Assembly: GCA_048499805.1 (NCBI GenBank)
Contig: JASNZF010000006.1
Coordinates: 248,001 to 312,000, forward strand
Reading direction: 5' to 3'
Origin: JAWXBA01 sp048499805
GTDB lineage: Bacteria; Gemmatimonadota; Gemmatimonadetes; Gemmatimonadales; GWC2-71-9
Length of the DNA: 64,000 nucleotides
Numbering within the stretch: position 1 is the first letter of the stretch; each line of letters opens with the position of its first letter. A program made the translations under genes and the position numbers. The notes beneath the pieces are model-generated. The model did not search any database, was not told where the DNA came from, and saw nothing but the letters and a program-made list of their open reading frames with translations. Positions 1 through 7,584 of the stretch are shown here, one piece after another.

Positions 1-1057
1 CACGGTCGCCCGCCAGCCCTTCCGGTTCCTCATCGAGTCGCCGATCCTGACCATCGGGGCCACCCGCCGACCGCTCGCTGCTCCGGCGCGCCTGGTGCGG
101 GACACCCTCTACCTGCCGCTGCAGTTCGTCGCCGAGGTGCTGCCCCGGACCCTGAGTGCGGTCTACCGGTACGATCCGGTGGCGGCCCGCCTGACCGAGA
201 TTCCGGGACGCGCCATCGCCGCCGGCAACACCCCTCCGGCCGGTGCCACCCCCGCGCCACCCCCGGCCCCGGCCCCGGCGGCGCCGGCCCGCGATCCGGA
301 CCTCCTGCCCAACGGCCTCCGGAAGGGGCACGTGATCGCGATCGATCCGGGCCACGGCGGGGTCGATCCCGGCAACCGGGGCGTCGGCCTGCCGGCCGGG
401 ATAACCGAGAAGGACATCAACCTCCAGGTGGGCCTGCTCCTCCGCGACGAGCTCCAGCGACGGGGGATCGGCGTGCGGATGACCCGCACCACCGACACCC
501 TGATCAACCTCTTCCAGCGCGCGCCCCGCTCCTGCCGCGACGACTGCGTCCTGTTCGTCAGCATCCACGTGAACTCGCTCGACCGGCGGCCGGGGTATAC
601 CAGCGCCCGGGGCTTCGAGACGTTCGTCTTCTCCGAGGCGCGCACCGAGGACGCCCGCCGCGTGGCCCAGATGGAGAACGACGCCATGCGGTTCGAAGTC
701 CCCGATGGCTCGGCCCAGCCGACCGGCCTCGACTTCATCCTGCGCGACCTCCAGCTCAACGAGCACCTGCGGGAGTCGGTCCGCGCCGCGGAGCTCATGC
801 AGTCCCACCTGCAGGAGGTCCATTCCGGGCCGAATCGCGGGGTCAAGCACGGCCAGCTCGCGGTACTCAACACCGCCCGGCGACCGGCGGTGCTCGTCGA
901 ACTCGGCTTTGCGACCAACACCACCGACGCGCGGCTGATGACCTCGCGCCAGGGACAGCGCAACCTCTCCCTCGCGCTGGCCGATGCCGTCATCTCCTAC
1001 CTGCGGGAGTACGAACGCCGCCTTGGCACCGCCGCCCCCGGGGAAGGACCTCGGTGA
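1..1057 (+). CDS. N-acetylmuramoyl-L-alanine amidase, 5' end cut by window
   Basis: A zinc-dependent amidase that cleaves the bond between MurNAc and the peptide stem of peptidoglycan, expected to act in the periplasm. The frame is open from base 2, so the true start lies upstream. The first ~55 visible residues (ending LYLPLQFVAEVLP) resemble a copper-amine-oxidase N-terminal-like domain, often found before amidases. An Ala/Pro linker follows, then an Amidase_3 domain. The zinc ligands are visible: His in DPGHGG (codon at 353), Glu in ITEKD (407) and His in SIHVNS (566); the catalytic Glu is in VELGFATN (899). The stop overlaps the GTG start of pyrD (GTGA), so the two are probably translationally coupled. 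Function is confident; the exact cell-wall role (division or turnover) cannot be told from this fragment. Confidence 0.9.
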   Translation, partial: TVARQPFRFLIESPILTIGATRRPLAAPARLVRDTLYLPLQFVAEVLPRTLSAVYRYDPVAARLTEIPGRAIAAGNTPPAGATPAPPPAPAPAAPARDPDLLPNGLRKGHVIAIDPGHGGVDPGNRGVGLPAGITEKDINLQVGLLLRDELQRRGIGVRMTRTTDTLINLFQRAPRSCRDDCVLFVSIHVNSLDRRPGYTSARGFETFVFSEARTEDARRVAQMENDAMRFEVPDGSAQPTGLDFILRDLQLNEHLRESVRAAELMQSHLQEVHSGPNRGVKHGQLAVLNTARRPAVLVELGFATNTTDARLMTSRQGQRNLSLALADAVISYLREYERRLGTAAPGEGPR

Positions 1058-1932
1058 GCGCGGCGCTCGCGCGCACCGTCTTCGGCACCGCGTTCCAGAA
1101 CCCGCTCCTCCTGGCCGCCGGGACCGCCGGGTTCGGGCAGGAGCTCGCTGGAGTCATCGACCTGGAGCGCCTCGGGGGGATCGTGACCAAGGCGGTCTCG
1201 CTCCAGCCCCGGGCGGGGAATGCCGCGCCCCGGGTCGCCGAGTTCCGCGGCGGGATGATGAATTCCGTCGGGCTGGCCAACCCGGGTCTCGACGGCGTCC
1301 GCCAGGGCAAGCTGCCGTGGCTCGCCACCCACCTGCAGCGCGCCCGGGTCCTCGTCAACGTGGTCGGTTTTCGGGAGTCGGAGTACGCGGAGGTGGTCGC
1401 CGGACTCGACGGGGAACCGGGGTTCCTCGGCTATGAACTCAACCTTTCCTGCCCCAACACCGCCGCGGGTGGGATCGAGTTCGGCGCGGATCCCGTCGCC
1501 GTGGGCCGGATCGTCGCCGCCTGCCGCCGGGCGACCCGCCGCCCCCTCGTCGTCAAGATCTCGCCGGCCCTTCCGGACATCGTCGCCATCGCACTCGCCG
1601 CGCGCGACGCCGGTGCCGACGGGGTCAGTCTCGTCAACACCCTGCCGGGGTACCTGTTCCGGCCCGGCGGCCGGGAACCCCGGCTGGGCAACGGGAACGG
1701 AGGCGTCTCGGGACCGGCCCTGCTGCCGGTGGGCATCCTGGCCACCCGGCGGGTCGCGGAGCGGACCGGGGGAGAGTTCCCCATCATCGGGGTCGGTGGG
1801 GTCACCACCGCCGCCGATGTCCGGCAGTACCTGGCCGCCGGGGCCCAATTGGTGGCGGTCGGGACGGCCTGCCTGGCCGATCCCAGGCAGCCCGGGCGAA
1901 TCCTCCACGGCTTGGAGCGCCACCATGGCTGA
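1054..1932 (+). CDS. pyrD: Dihydroorotate dehydrogenase, class 1B catalytic subunit
   Basis: Oxidises dihydroorotate to orotate, the fourth step of UMP synthesis, using FMN. The 292-aa length and the catalytic cysteine in the NLSCPN motif are those of cytosolic class 1 enzymes; class 2 enzymes use serine. Glycine-rich FMN-phosphate motifs (GVGGVTT, then AVGTACL) are present near the C-terminus. The GTG start overlaps the amidase stop. Class 1B enzymes normally need an iron-sulfur/FAD partner, PyrK; none is in the window, so it is either elsewhere or a different electron acceptor is used. The 3' end overlaps pyrF by 8 bases, so pyrD and pyrF look co-translated. Confidence 0.95.
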   Translation: MSAALARTVFGTAFQNPLLLAAGTAGFGQELAGVIDLERLGGIVTKAVSLQPRAGNAAPRVAEFRGGMMNSVGLANPGLDGVRQGKLPWLATHLQRARVLVNVVGFRESEYAEVVAGLDGEPGFLGYELNLSCPNTAAGGIEFGADPVAVGRIVAACRRATRRPLVVKISPALPDIVAIALAARDAGADGVSLVNTLPGYLFRPGGREPRLGNGNGGVSGPALLPVGILATRRVAERTGGEFPIIGVGGVTTAADVRQYLAAGAQLVAVGTACLADPRQPGRILHGLERHHG

Positions 1933-2605
1933 ACTGGTCCTGGCCCTCGACCTCCCCAGCGGGGCGGACGCCCTGCGCCTCCTCGATCGCGTCTCCACCC
2001 TTCGGTGGGTCAAGGTCGGCTCGGTGCTGATGACCCGCGAAGGCGCACCGCTGATCCGGGAACTGGTCGGGCGCGGGTTGCAGGTCTTCCTGGACCTCAA
2101 GTGGCACGACATCCCCAACACCGTCCGCGGCGCCGTCGCCGCCGCGCGGGACCAGGGGGTGGCGATGGTCACCGTGCACACGCTGGGCGGGGCGGAGATG
2201 ATGGCCGCCGCCGCCGAAGCAGCAGGACCGGGCCTTGGCGTTGTCGGCGTGACGGTGCTGACGTCCCACGATGCGCCGGGCTATGCCCGCGCCACCGGGC
2301 GCGAGGCCGTCGACCTCGAGGGGGAGGTCGCCCGGCAGGCCGGCCATGCCATCCAGGCGGGGCTGCGAGGGGTGGTCTGCTCGCCCCTCGAGCTGCCCTC
2401 GGTGAACCGGGTCGTGCCGGAAGGGACCTGGGTGGTGGTCCCCGGGATCCGGCGGGCCGGGGATGCCGCCGGCGACCAGGCCAGGATCGCTGGCCCCGCC
2501 GAGGCGGTCGCCGCCGGGGCCACCCACCTCGTGGTCGGGCGCCCCATTCTCGATGCCCCGGATCCTGCCGCGATGGTGGGTCGGTTTCTGCAGGAGATCG
2601 GGTGA
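1925..2605 (+). CDS. pyrF: Orotidine 5'-phosphate decarboxylase
   Basis: Decarboxylates OMP to UMP, the last step of de novo pyrimidine synthesis, in the cytoplasm. At 226 aa it has the usual length of the bacterial TIM-barrel enzyme. The catalytic Asp-Lys-Asp signature is intact (FLDLKWHDIPNT), and the phosphate-binding end VVGRPI is present near the C-terminus. The ATG at 1925 starts at the family N-terminus (MAELVLALD) and overlaps pyrD by 8 bases. The stop overlaps the GTG of the next gene. PyrD and PyrF act on consecutive intermediates (pyrE is not adjacent), and carB of the same pathway lies at 8.5 kb. Confidence 0.95.
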   Translation: MAELVLALDLPSGADALRLLDRVSTLRWVKVGSVLMTREGAPLIRELVGRGLQVFLDLKWHDIPNTVRGAVAAARDQGVAMVTVHTLGGAEMMAAAAEAAGPGLGVVGVTVLTSHDAPGYARATGREAVDLEGEVARQAGHAIQAGLRGVVCSPLELPSVNRVVPEGTWVVVPGIRRAGDAAGDQARIAGPAEAVAAGATHLVVGRPILDAPDPAAMVGRFLQEIG

Positions 2606-3189
2606 GGGAGACCGGCTGGCATCGCCTCCGGGAGGCGCTCCGCCGTCCGCGACCCCTCCCGGTCCTCCAGTTACCGGGGACGCTGATGCTCGTGGGTGCG
2701 TGGATCGGGGTGGGGGGCCCGGCTCCCGCGTGGACTGATGCCGGGCGGGCGGTGGAGGGCCCAGCGGGGCCGGTTCCCCTCCTGCTGGCGGCACCGTCCC
2801 GGCTGACCAGCCTCGTCCAGGGCACCTTTCGCGAAGTGGTCGAGTCGGCCCGGCTGGCCTGGACGGAGCAGGACGCAGCGGCCATCGTCCGGACCAGCCG
2901 CCAGATCCTGCTGCAGCTGCCGGGTGCCGAGGCCAGGGCTTCGGTGGGCCGGGACCAGGCGATCCGGCTGGTCGAGGGCATTCTCCGTCGGACCGAGGGG
3001 ATCGTGGTGCGGGTCCAGACCGCGCGGGAGGTCGGGCCCGGTCAGGGGTACGCGGAACTCGTTCGACAGTATAGGGTTACCGGGATTGACGAGGTCCGGA
3101 ACCAGCGGATCCTGCTGGCGTTCCGGGAGGCCGCTGCCGGGGGGGGGTGGCAGCTGGTGGAACTTCGTATCCTGCAGGCCGGTCAGTGA
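2602..3189 (+). CDS. Exported protein of unknown function, possibly NTF2-like
   Basis: A 195-aa protein I do not recognise with certainty. The GTG start overlaps the pyrF stop (GTGA); an in-frame ATG at 2686 is an alternative. The N-terminus has Arg residues, then a hydrophobic stretch (LPGTLMLVGAWIGVGG), which suggests a signal peptide or anchor. The C-terminal ~120 residues (from VQGTFREVVESARLAW to the ELRIL end) alternate helix and strands in a way that recalls the small SnoaL/NTF2-like DUF4783 proteins. It is the last gene before the ribosomal promoter and seems to ride on the pyr operon. No function is inferred. Confidence 0.6.
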   Translation: MRETGWHRLREALRRPRPLPVLQLPGTLMLVGAWIGVGGPAPAWTDAGRAVEGPAGPVPLLLAAPSRLTSLVQGTFREVVESARLAWTEQDAAAIVRTSRQILLQLPGAEARASVGRDQAIRLVEGILRRTEGIVVRVQTAREVGPGQGYAELVRQYRVTGIDEVRNQRILLAFREAAAGGGWQLVELRILQAGQ

Positions 3190-3190
3190 C

Positions 3191-3219
3191 TTGCGTGGTC
3201 CCGAAACCGGTTCTATATT
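3191..3219 (+). promoter_or_regulatory. Promoter of the ribosomal alpha operon
   Basis: A -35 TTGCGT (3191-3196) and -10 TATATT (3214-3219) are separated by exactly 17 bases. It sits in the 76-base gap before rpmJ and gives a leader of about 40 bases. The Shine-Dalgarno GGAG at 3256-3259 precedes the GTG start. Confidence 0.6.
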
Positions 3220-3265
3220 CCAAAGCTGCTCAATAACCGGTGCGATTCAGCTTCTGGAGCGTGGT

Positions 3266-3382
3266 GTGAAGGTACGGTCAAGTGTCAAGCCGATTTGCGA
3301 ACACTGCAAGGTGATTCGCCGGCAGGGTGTGGTCCGCGTGATCTGCAAGCGGAATCCCAAGCACAAGCAACGGCAGGGTTGA
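3266..3382 (+). CDS. rpmJ: 50S ribosomal protein L36
   Basis: A 38-aa L36 protein beginning MKVRSSVKPICEHCK and ending NPKHKQRQG. It is the zinc-ribbon form, with Cys11, Cys14, Cys27 and His33 as ligands; one extra residue lies between Cys27 and His compared with the Thermus protein as I recall it. The start is GTG, preceded by GGAG at 3256-3259. It is first in the operon and lies 2 bases before rpsM. In many bacteria infA precedes it; here a promoter and an unrelated gene do. Confidence 0.93.
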   Translation: MKVRSSVKPICEHCKVIRRQGVVRVICKRNPKHKQRQG

Positions 3383-3384
3383 TC

Positions 3385-3765
3385 ATGGCACGCATTGCAG
3401 GGGTGGACCTTCCCCGGGAAAAGCGTGTGGAGATCGCGCTGACCTACATCTTTGGCATCGGCCGGTCGACCAGCGCGAAGCTGTTGGCCGACACCGGGGT
3501 CAGTCCGGACGCGCGGGTGCGCGACCTGAGTGACGCCGAGGTGGCCCGGCTGCGCCAGCTGATCGAGCGCTCGGTCAAGGTGGAGGGGAGCCTCCGGACC
3601 GAGGTGGCGATGAACATCAAGCGCTTGATGGACATCGGCTCCTATCGTGGCACTCGGCACCGCCGGGGACTGCCCGTGCGCGGCCAGCGTACCCATACCA
3701 ACGCTCGCACCAAGAAGGGCCCCCGTCGGGCCATCGCGGGCAAGAAGAAAGTCACCAAGAAGTAA
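3385..3765 (+). CDS. rpsM: 30S ribosomal protein S13
   Basis: A 126-aa S13 that binds 16S rRNA in the head of the small subunit and contacts the P site and the bridges to the large subunit. The start ATG at 3385 gives the family N-terminus MARIAGVDLPREKRVEIALT; longer in-frame extension upstream is rejected because it runs through rpmJ. The helix-hairpin region (YIFGIG) and the basic tail (TRHRRGLPVRGQRTHTNARTKKG, split across its conserved core) are intact. It lies between rpmJ (2-base gap) and rpsK (3-base gap) in the standard order. Confidence 0.97.
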   Translation: MARIAGVDLPREKRVEIALTYIFGIGRSTSAKLLADTGVSPDARVRDLSDAEVARLRQLIERSVKVEGSLRTEVAMNIKRLMDIGSYRGTRHRRGLPVRGQRTHTNARTKKGPRRAIAGKKKVTKK

Positions 3766-3768
3766 TCC

Positions 3769-4170
3769 ATGACGAATCCGACTCCGACCCGGGCTCCGGG
3801 TGCAAAGCGTGGCAAGAAGGTGGTCGAGGCCGAAGGCATCGCCCACATTTCGGCCACCTTCAACAACGTCCTGATCACGATCACCGACATGCGGGGCAAT
3901 GCCCTCGCCTGGGGCACCGCCGGCAAGGCGGGCTTCAAGGGCTCCAAGAAGTCGACCCCGTTCGCCGCCACCGTCGCCGCCGAGAACTGCGGGCGCGAGG
4001 CGATGAACCTGGGCGTGCGCAAGGTGCACGTGCTGGTGCAGGGCCCGGGCAGCGGCCGCGAGTCGGCCATCCAGGCGCTGGCCTCGGCCGGCCTCAAGGT
4101 CGCCTCCATCAAGGACGTGACCCCAATTCCCCACAATGGGTGCCGGCCGCCCAAGAAGCGGCGGGTCTGA
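3769..4170 (+). CDS. rpsK: 30S ribosomal protein S11
   Basis: A 133-aa S11 located on the platform of the small subunit, near the mRNA exit. The core motifs AHISATFNNVLITITD and GPGSGRESAIQAL, and the C-terminal PHNGCRPPKKRRV, are all present. The N-terminal ~15 residues are a Pro/Thr-rich, basic extension typical of the family's variable start. The gaps to rpsM and rpsD are 3 bases each, as expected for one transcript. Confidence 0.97.
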   Translation: MTNPTPTRAPGAKRGKKVVEAEGIAHISATFNNVLITITDMRGNALAWGTAGKAGFKGSKKSTPFAATVAAENCGREAMNLGVRKVHVLVQGPGSGRESAIQALASAGLKVASIKDVTPIPHNGCRPPKKRRV

Positions 4171-4173
4171 GTC

Positions 4174-4809
4174 ATGCGCTATTCGGGTCCTGCCTGCCGG
4201 CTCTGCCGCCGTGAGGGCACCAAGCTGTTCCTGAAGGGGTCGCGCTGCCTGACCGAGAAGTGCGCCATTGATCGCCGCGGCTACGCCCCCGGCCAGCATG
4301 GCAACGCCGGCGGCGGGCGAATCAAGAAGATGTCGGAGTATGCCAAGCAGCTCCGGGAGAAGCAGAAGGTGAAGCGGATGTACGGCCTCTCCGAGCGCCA
4401 GTTCCGCAACACCTACGTGGAAGCCAGCACCAAGCCGGGCGTGAAGGGCACCAACCTGCTCGTCGCGCTCGAAACTCGGCTCGACAACATGGTCTACCGG
4501 ATCGGCCTCGCGGCCAGTCGCCGGCAGGCCCGCCAGCTCGTGATGCACGGGCACGTCCAGGTCAACGGCAACCGGGTGAACATTCCCTCCTTCCGGGTCA
4601 AGCCGGGGATGGAAGTGCGCGTGGCGCCGGACAGCCGCGAGATCGTGCCGGTCAAGCTGGCCAAGGAGAGCGCCGCCCGCGGGGGTCCGCTCTCGTGGGT
4701 GTCGGTGGACCTCGAGAAGAGCGCCGGGCGCCTCCTCGAATACCCGACCCGCGACACCATTCCGGTGAACGCGCAGGAGCAGCTCATCGTTGAGCTCTAC
4801 TCGAAGTAA
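4174..4809 (+). CDS. rpsD: 30S ribosomal protein S4, zinc-finger form
   Basis: A 211-aa S4, one of the first proteins to bind 16S rRNA and, in enterobacteria, the translational repressor of this operon. Four cysteines near the N-terminus (Cys8, Cys11, Cys25, Cys30) form the zinc site that many other S4 proteins have lost. The S4 RNA-binding domain follows at about residues 100-160 (ASRRQARQLVMHGHVQVNGN). Whether it represses the operon here is unknown; I saw no clear pseudoknot in the short leader. It lies 3 bases after rpsK and 13 bases before rpoA. Confidence 0.97.
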   Translation: MRYSGPACRLCRREGTKLFLKGSRCLTEKCAIDRRGYAPGQHGNAGGGRIKKMSEYAKQLREKQKVKRMYGLSERQFRNTYVEASTKPGVKGTNLLVALETRLDNMVYRIGLAASRRQARQLVMHGHVQVNGNRVNIPSFRVKPGMEVRVAPDSREIVPVKLAKESAARGGPLSWVSVDLEKSAGRLLEYPTRDTIPVNAQEQLIVELYSK

Positions 4810-4822
4810 CGACGGACGGATC

Positions 4823-5881
4823 ATGACCATTGACATGACCGGGCTGGTTCGCCCGCACCTCGTCGAGATGACGAAGCGGGAGGACAATCCCAACATCGCC
4901 GAGTTCCGGCTCCAGCCACTGGAGCGGGGCTTTGGCCATACCTTCGGCAACGCCCTCCGGCGGCTGCTCCTGTCGTCGCTGCAGGGCAGCGGCGTCTGGG
5001 CGTTCCGCATGGACGGCGTGGTCCACGAGCACCAGACGGTGCAGGGTGTCCTCGAGGACGTCCACCAGATCGTCCAGCGCCTCAAGGCACTGACCCTGGT
5101 CCTCGCCCCCGATGTCGACACCGCCGTGCTGCGCATCAAGCGCGATGGCGCCGGCCCCGTCTATGCCCGCGACATCATGGAGAGCGGCGGGGTGACCGTC
5201 GTCAATCCCGACCACCTGCTGTTCACCGTCCAGGAGGACCGGGAGGTGAACTGCGAGCTCTTCGTCAACAAGGGCCGGGGCTACGTCGAGGCCGAGATGC
5301 ATCCCCTCGACCGCTCCCTGCCGGTCGACACCGTCCGGATCGACGCCATCTACAACCCGGTCCGGCGCGCCAACTTCGCCGTCAGCGATACCCGCGTCGG
5401 GCAGCGGACCGACTACGACCGCCTGGCCGTGACCGTCGAGACCGACGGCACCGTGACCCCCGAGGACGCCATCGCGTATGCGGCGGCCCTGGCCCAGGAA
5501 CACTTCCGGTACTTCGTCGAGTTCGGCAAGGTCCCGCAGCAGCGCCCCGCCTTCGCGGAGGGCACCTCGGCCAGCGGCACCCTGCAGCAGCGGCTCGGCC
5601 GGCTGATCGATGACTTCGGCCTCTCGGTCCGGTCGCTCAATTCCCTGAAGAACTCCAACATCCGGACCCTCAAGGACCTGGTGGAGTTCTCCCAGGAGGA
5701 CCTCCTGAAGGTCAAGAACGTCGGCGAGAAGGCCCTCCAGGAAATCGCCGAACTGCTGCAGCGTGAAGGCCTCAACTTCAGCATGGAGTTCGAGGAGCTC
5801 GAGGGTGACCTGCGCGTCATGAAGGCCGGAACCGCCCCCCTCATGCAGCCGATCGCCGCCGCCGACGAGGAGAGTGACTGA
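4823..5881 (+). CDS. rpoA: RNA polymerase alpha subunit
   Basis: A 352-aa alpha subunit that starts polymerase assembly and contacts activators and upstream promoter DNA. The N-terminal dimerisation domain has the signature LERGFGHTFGNALRRLLLSS. The C-terminal helix-hairpin-helix domain (about residues 260-325) includes SVRSLNSLKNSNIRTLKDLV and KNVGEKALQEI. The ATG at 4823 has GGACGGA just upstream and avoids the overlap with rpsD that an in-frame GTG at 4790 would give. A short acidic tail ends the protein. Its stop overlaps the rplQ ATG (TGATG). Confidence 0.97.
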   Translation: MTIDMTGLVRPHLVEMTKREDNPNIAEFRLQPLERGFGHTFGNALRRLLLSSLQGSGVWAFRMDGVVHEHQTVQGVLEDVHQIVQRLKALTLVLAPDVDTAVLRIKRDGAGPVYARDIMESGGVTVVNPDHLLFTVQEDREVNCELFVNKGRGYVEAEMHPLDRSLPVDTVRIDAIYNPVRRANFAVSDTRVGQRTDYDRLAVTVETDGTVTPEDAIAYAAALAQEHFRYFVEFGKVPQQRPAFAEGTSASGTLQQRLGRLIDDFGLSVRSLNSLKNSNIRTLKDLVEFSQEDLLKVKNVGEKALQEIAELLQREGLNFSMEFEELEGDLRVMKAGTAPLMQPIAAADEESD

Positions 5882-6237
5882 TGCGGCATCGCGCCAAGGG
5901 ACGGCAGCTGTCCCGGACGTCCAGCCATCGCCGGGCCCTGCTCAACAACATGGCCACCAGCCTGTTCGAGCACGAGCGGATCGTGACCACCGAGGCCAAG
6001 GCCAAGGAACTGCGGCCCTTTGCCGAGAAGCTCATCACCCTGGCGCGCCGGGGTGACCTGCACGCCCGGCGCCTGGTCGAGCGCAAGGTGAAGGACCGGG
6101 CCGTGCTCTCCAAGCTCTTCGCCGAGATCGGCCCGCGCTTCGCCGGCCGCCCCGGTGGCTATACCCGCATCCTCAAGCTCGGCCATCGGCCCGGCGATGG
6201 CGCCGACCAGGCGCGCATCGAGCTCCTCGCGGAGTGA
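5881..6237 (+). CDS. rplQ: 50S ribosomal protein L17
   Basis: A 118-aa L17, near the exit tunnel of the large subunit. It begins MRHRAKGRQLSRTSSHRRAL and carries the family motif FEHERIVTTEAKAKELRPFA. The ATG shares a base with the rpoA stop. It is the last gene of the operon; the terminator follows about 30 bases later. Confidence 0.97.
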   Translation: MRHRAKGRQLSRTSSHRRALLNNMATSLFEHERIVTTEAKAKELRPFAEKLITLARRGDLHARRLVERKVKDRAVLSKLFAEIGPRFAGRPGGYTRILKLGHRPGDGADQARIELLAE

Positions 6238-6265
6238 GGCCGTCCGGGCAGGTGACCGATATGCG

Positions 6266-6292
6266 AAAGGGGACCCGAGGGTCCCCTTTTTT
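6266..6292 (+). terminator. Rho-independent terminator of the alpha operon
   Basis: The stem GGGGACCC (6269-6276) pairs with GGGTCCCC (6279-6286), extended by AAA/TTT, and is followed by a run of six T (6287-6292). It lies between rplQ and the convergent rpmB. The opposite strand has only three T after the stem, so it probably works best for the + strand. Confidence 0.85.
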
Positions 6293-6332
6293 GCAGCCGA
6301 GCGCGAATCCGCCGCGCGTCCCGCCGAACCGC

Positions 6333-6524
6333 TCAGCTCGCCTTGGCGACCTTGCCGCTCTTGATGCACTGGGTGCAGACGCGCACCCGGCGGGGCAGCC
6401 CCTCGGACAGGACGCGGACGGTCTGGAGATTCGGAAACCAGCGCCGCTTCCGGCGGTTGTTCGCGTGGCTGACGTGGTTGCCGGTAGTCGGCCCCTTGCC
6501 ACACATCGTGCAAACCCGTGCCAT
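6333..6524 (-). CDS. rpmB: 50S ribosomal protein L28
   Basis: A 63-aa L28 with the start MARVCTMCGKGPTTGNHVSH. It is the zinc-binding form: two CxxC pairs (CTMC and CTQC) are present. An in-frame ATG three codons earlier (6531-6533) is rejected because it directly abuts the Shine-Dalgarno GGAG (6534-6537 on the complement), leaving no spacing. The chosen ATG at 6522-6524 sits 9 bases downstream. It is a single-gene unit that converges on the alpha operon; rpmG, its common neighbour elsewhere, is not here. Confidence 0.95.
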   Translation of the reverse strand: MARVCTMCGKGPTTGNHVSHANNRRKRRWFPNLQTVRVLSEGLPRRVRVCTQCIKSGKVAKAS

Positions 6525-6576
6525 ACGACTCATCTCCGGAAAAGTGCAGTGTCACAACGTTTTGACCGAGCCCTGC

Positions 6577-6605
6577 AATATACCATGAGGCCAATCCCGA
6601 CACAA
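6577..6605 (-). promoter_or_regulatory. Promoter of rpmB
   Basis: Read on the minus strand, -35 TTGTGT (6600-6605) and -10 TATATT (6577-6582) are 17 bases apart. The -10 is identical to that of the alpha operon. It gives a leader of about 45 bases before the rpmB start. Confidence 0.6.
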
Positions 6606-6621
6606 CCAGACCGGAGGGTGC

Positions 6622-7584
6622 GTGCCTAAGGCGCTGATTACCGGGGTCACCGGCCAGGATGGCTCCTATCTGGCGGAGTTCCTCCTCGACAAGGGGTACG
6701 AGGTCTCGGGGATGGTCCGGCGGACCAGCCACCACTCCTACGAGCGGATCGGGCACCTCCTGGACCGGCTCCAGATCGTGGCCGCCGACCTGCTGGACCA
6801 GCACTCCCTGACCCAGGTGCTCCAGGCGGTGCAGCCGGACGAGGTCTACAACCTCGCCGCCCAGTCCTACGTCCCCACCTCGTTCACCCAGCCGGTCCTC
6901 ACGGGGGAGTTCACCGCCCTGGGGGTGACCCGGATCCTGGAGGCGGTGCGGCTGGCGTGCCCCGGCGCCCGGTTCTACCAGGCCAGTTCCAGCGAAATGT
7001 TCGGCAAGGTGACCGAGACCCCCCAGCACGAGGGCACCGCCTTCCACCCCCGCTCGCCCTACGGCGTCGCCAAGGTGTACGGACACTGGATCACGGTGAA
7101 CTACCGGGAGTCCTACGGCCTGTATGCGGTCAGCGGGATCCTCTTCAACCACGAATCGCCCCGCCGCGGCATCGAGTTCGTGACCCGCAAGGTCTCCGAC
7201 GGGGTGGCGCGCATCAAGCTCGGCCTGGCCACTGCACTGCGCCTGGGCAACCTCGAGGCCCGGCGCGACTGGGGCTTCGCCGGCGACTACGTGGACGCGA
7301 TGTGGCGCATGCTCCAGCAGCCCGAGCCCGCCGACTACGTGATCGGAACGGGTGAGACCCACAGCGTGGGCGAGCTGGTCGAGGTGGCCTTCCAGCATGT
7401 CGGGCTCGACTGGCGCAAGCATGTGGTCCAGGACCCTGCCTTCATGCGCCCCGCCGAGGTGGACCTCCTCCAGGCCGACCCGAGCCGGGCTCGGGAGGGG
7501 CTGGGGTGGACCCCGACCGTGACCTTCGAGGAACTGGTCCGGATGATGGTGGATGCCGACCTCCAGCGGCTTGCCGGGCGGTGA
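6622..7584 (+). CDS. gmd: GDP-mannose 4,6-dehydratase
   Basis: Converts GDP-D-mannose to GDP-4-keto-6-deoxymannose, the branch point for GDP-rhamnose, GDP-fucose and related sugars. It is a 320-aa extended short-chain dehydrogenase. The NAD(P)-binding TGVTGQDGSYL lies at the N-terminus, ASSSEMFG supplies the active-site Ser/Glu region, and the catalytic YGVAK follows. GILFNHESPRRG is typical of GMD. The start is GTG with GGAGG at 6612-6616. The stop shares a base with the start of the next gene, which encodes the likely partner reductase. Confidence 0.92.
   Translation: MPKALITGVTGQDGSYLAEFLLDKGYEVSGMVRRTSHHSYERIGHLLDRLQIVAADLLDQHSLTQVLQAVQPDEVYNLAAQSYVPTSFTQPVLTGEFTALGVTRILEAVRLACPGARFYQASSSEMFGKVTETPQHEGTAFHPRSPYGVAKVYGHWITVNYRESYGLYAVSGILFNHESPRRGIEFVTRKVSDGVARIKLGLATALRLGNLEARRDWGFAGDYVDAMWRMLQQPEPADYVIGTGETHSVGELVEVAFQHVGLDWRKHVVQDPAFMRPAEVDLLQADPSRAREGLGWTPTVTFEELVRMMVDADLQRLAGR

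Noticed and set aside
3220..3265. S4-binding pseudoknot leader for autoregulation
   Set aside because: The leader is about 40 bases, and no clear paired structure could be drawn.
6531..6533. Earlier ATG for rpmB
   Set aside because: It directly abuts the Shine-Dalgarno GGAG, leaving no spacing, and the next ATG gives the family start MARVC.
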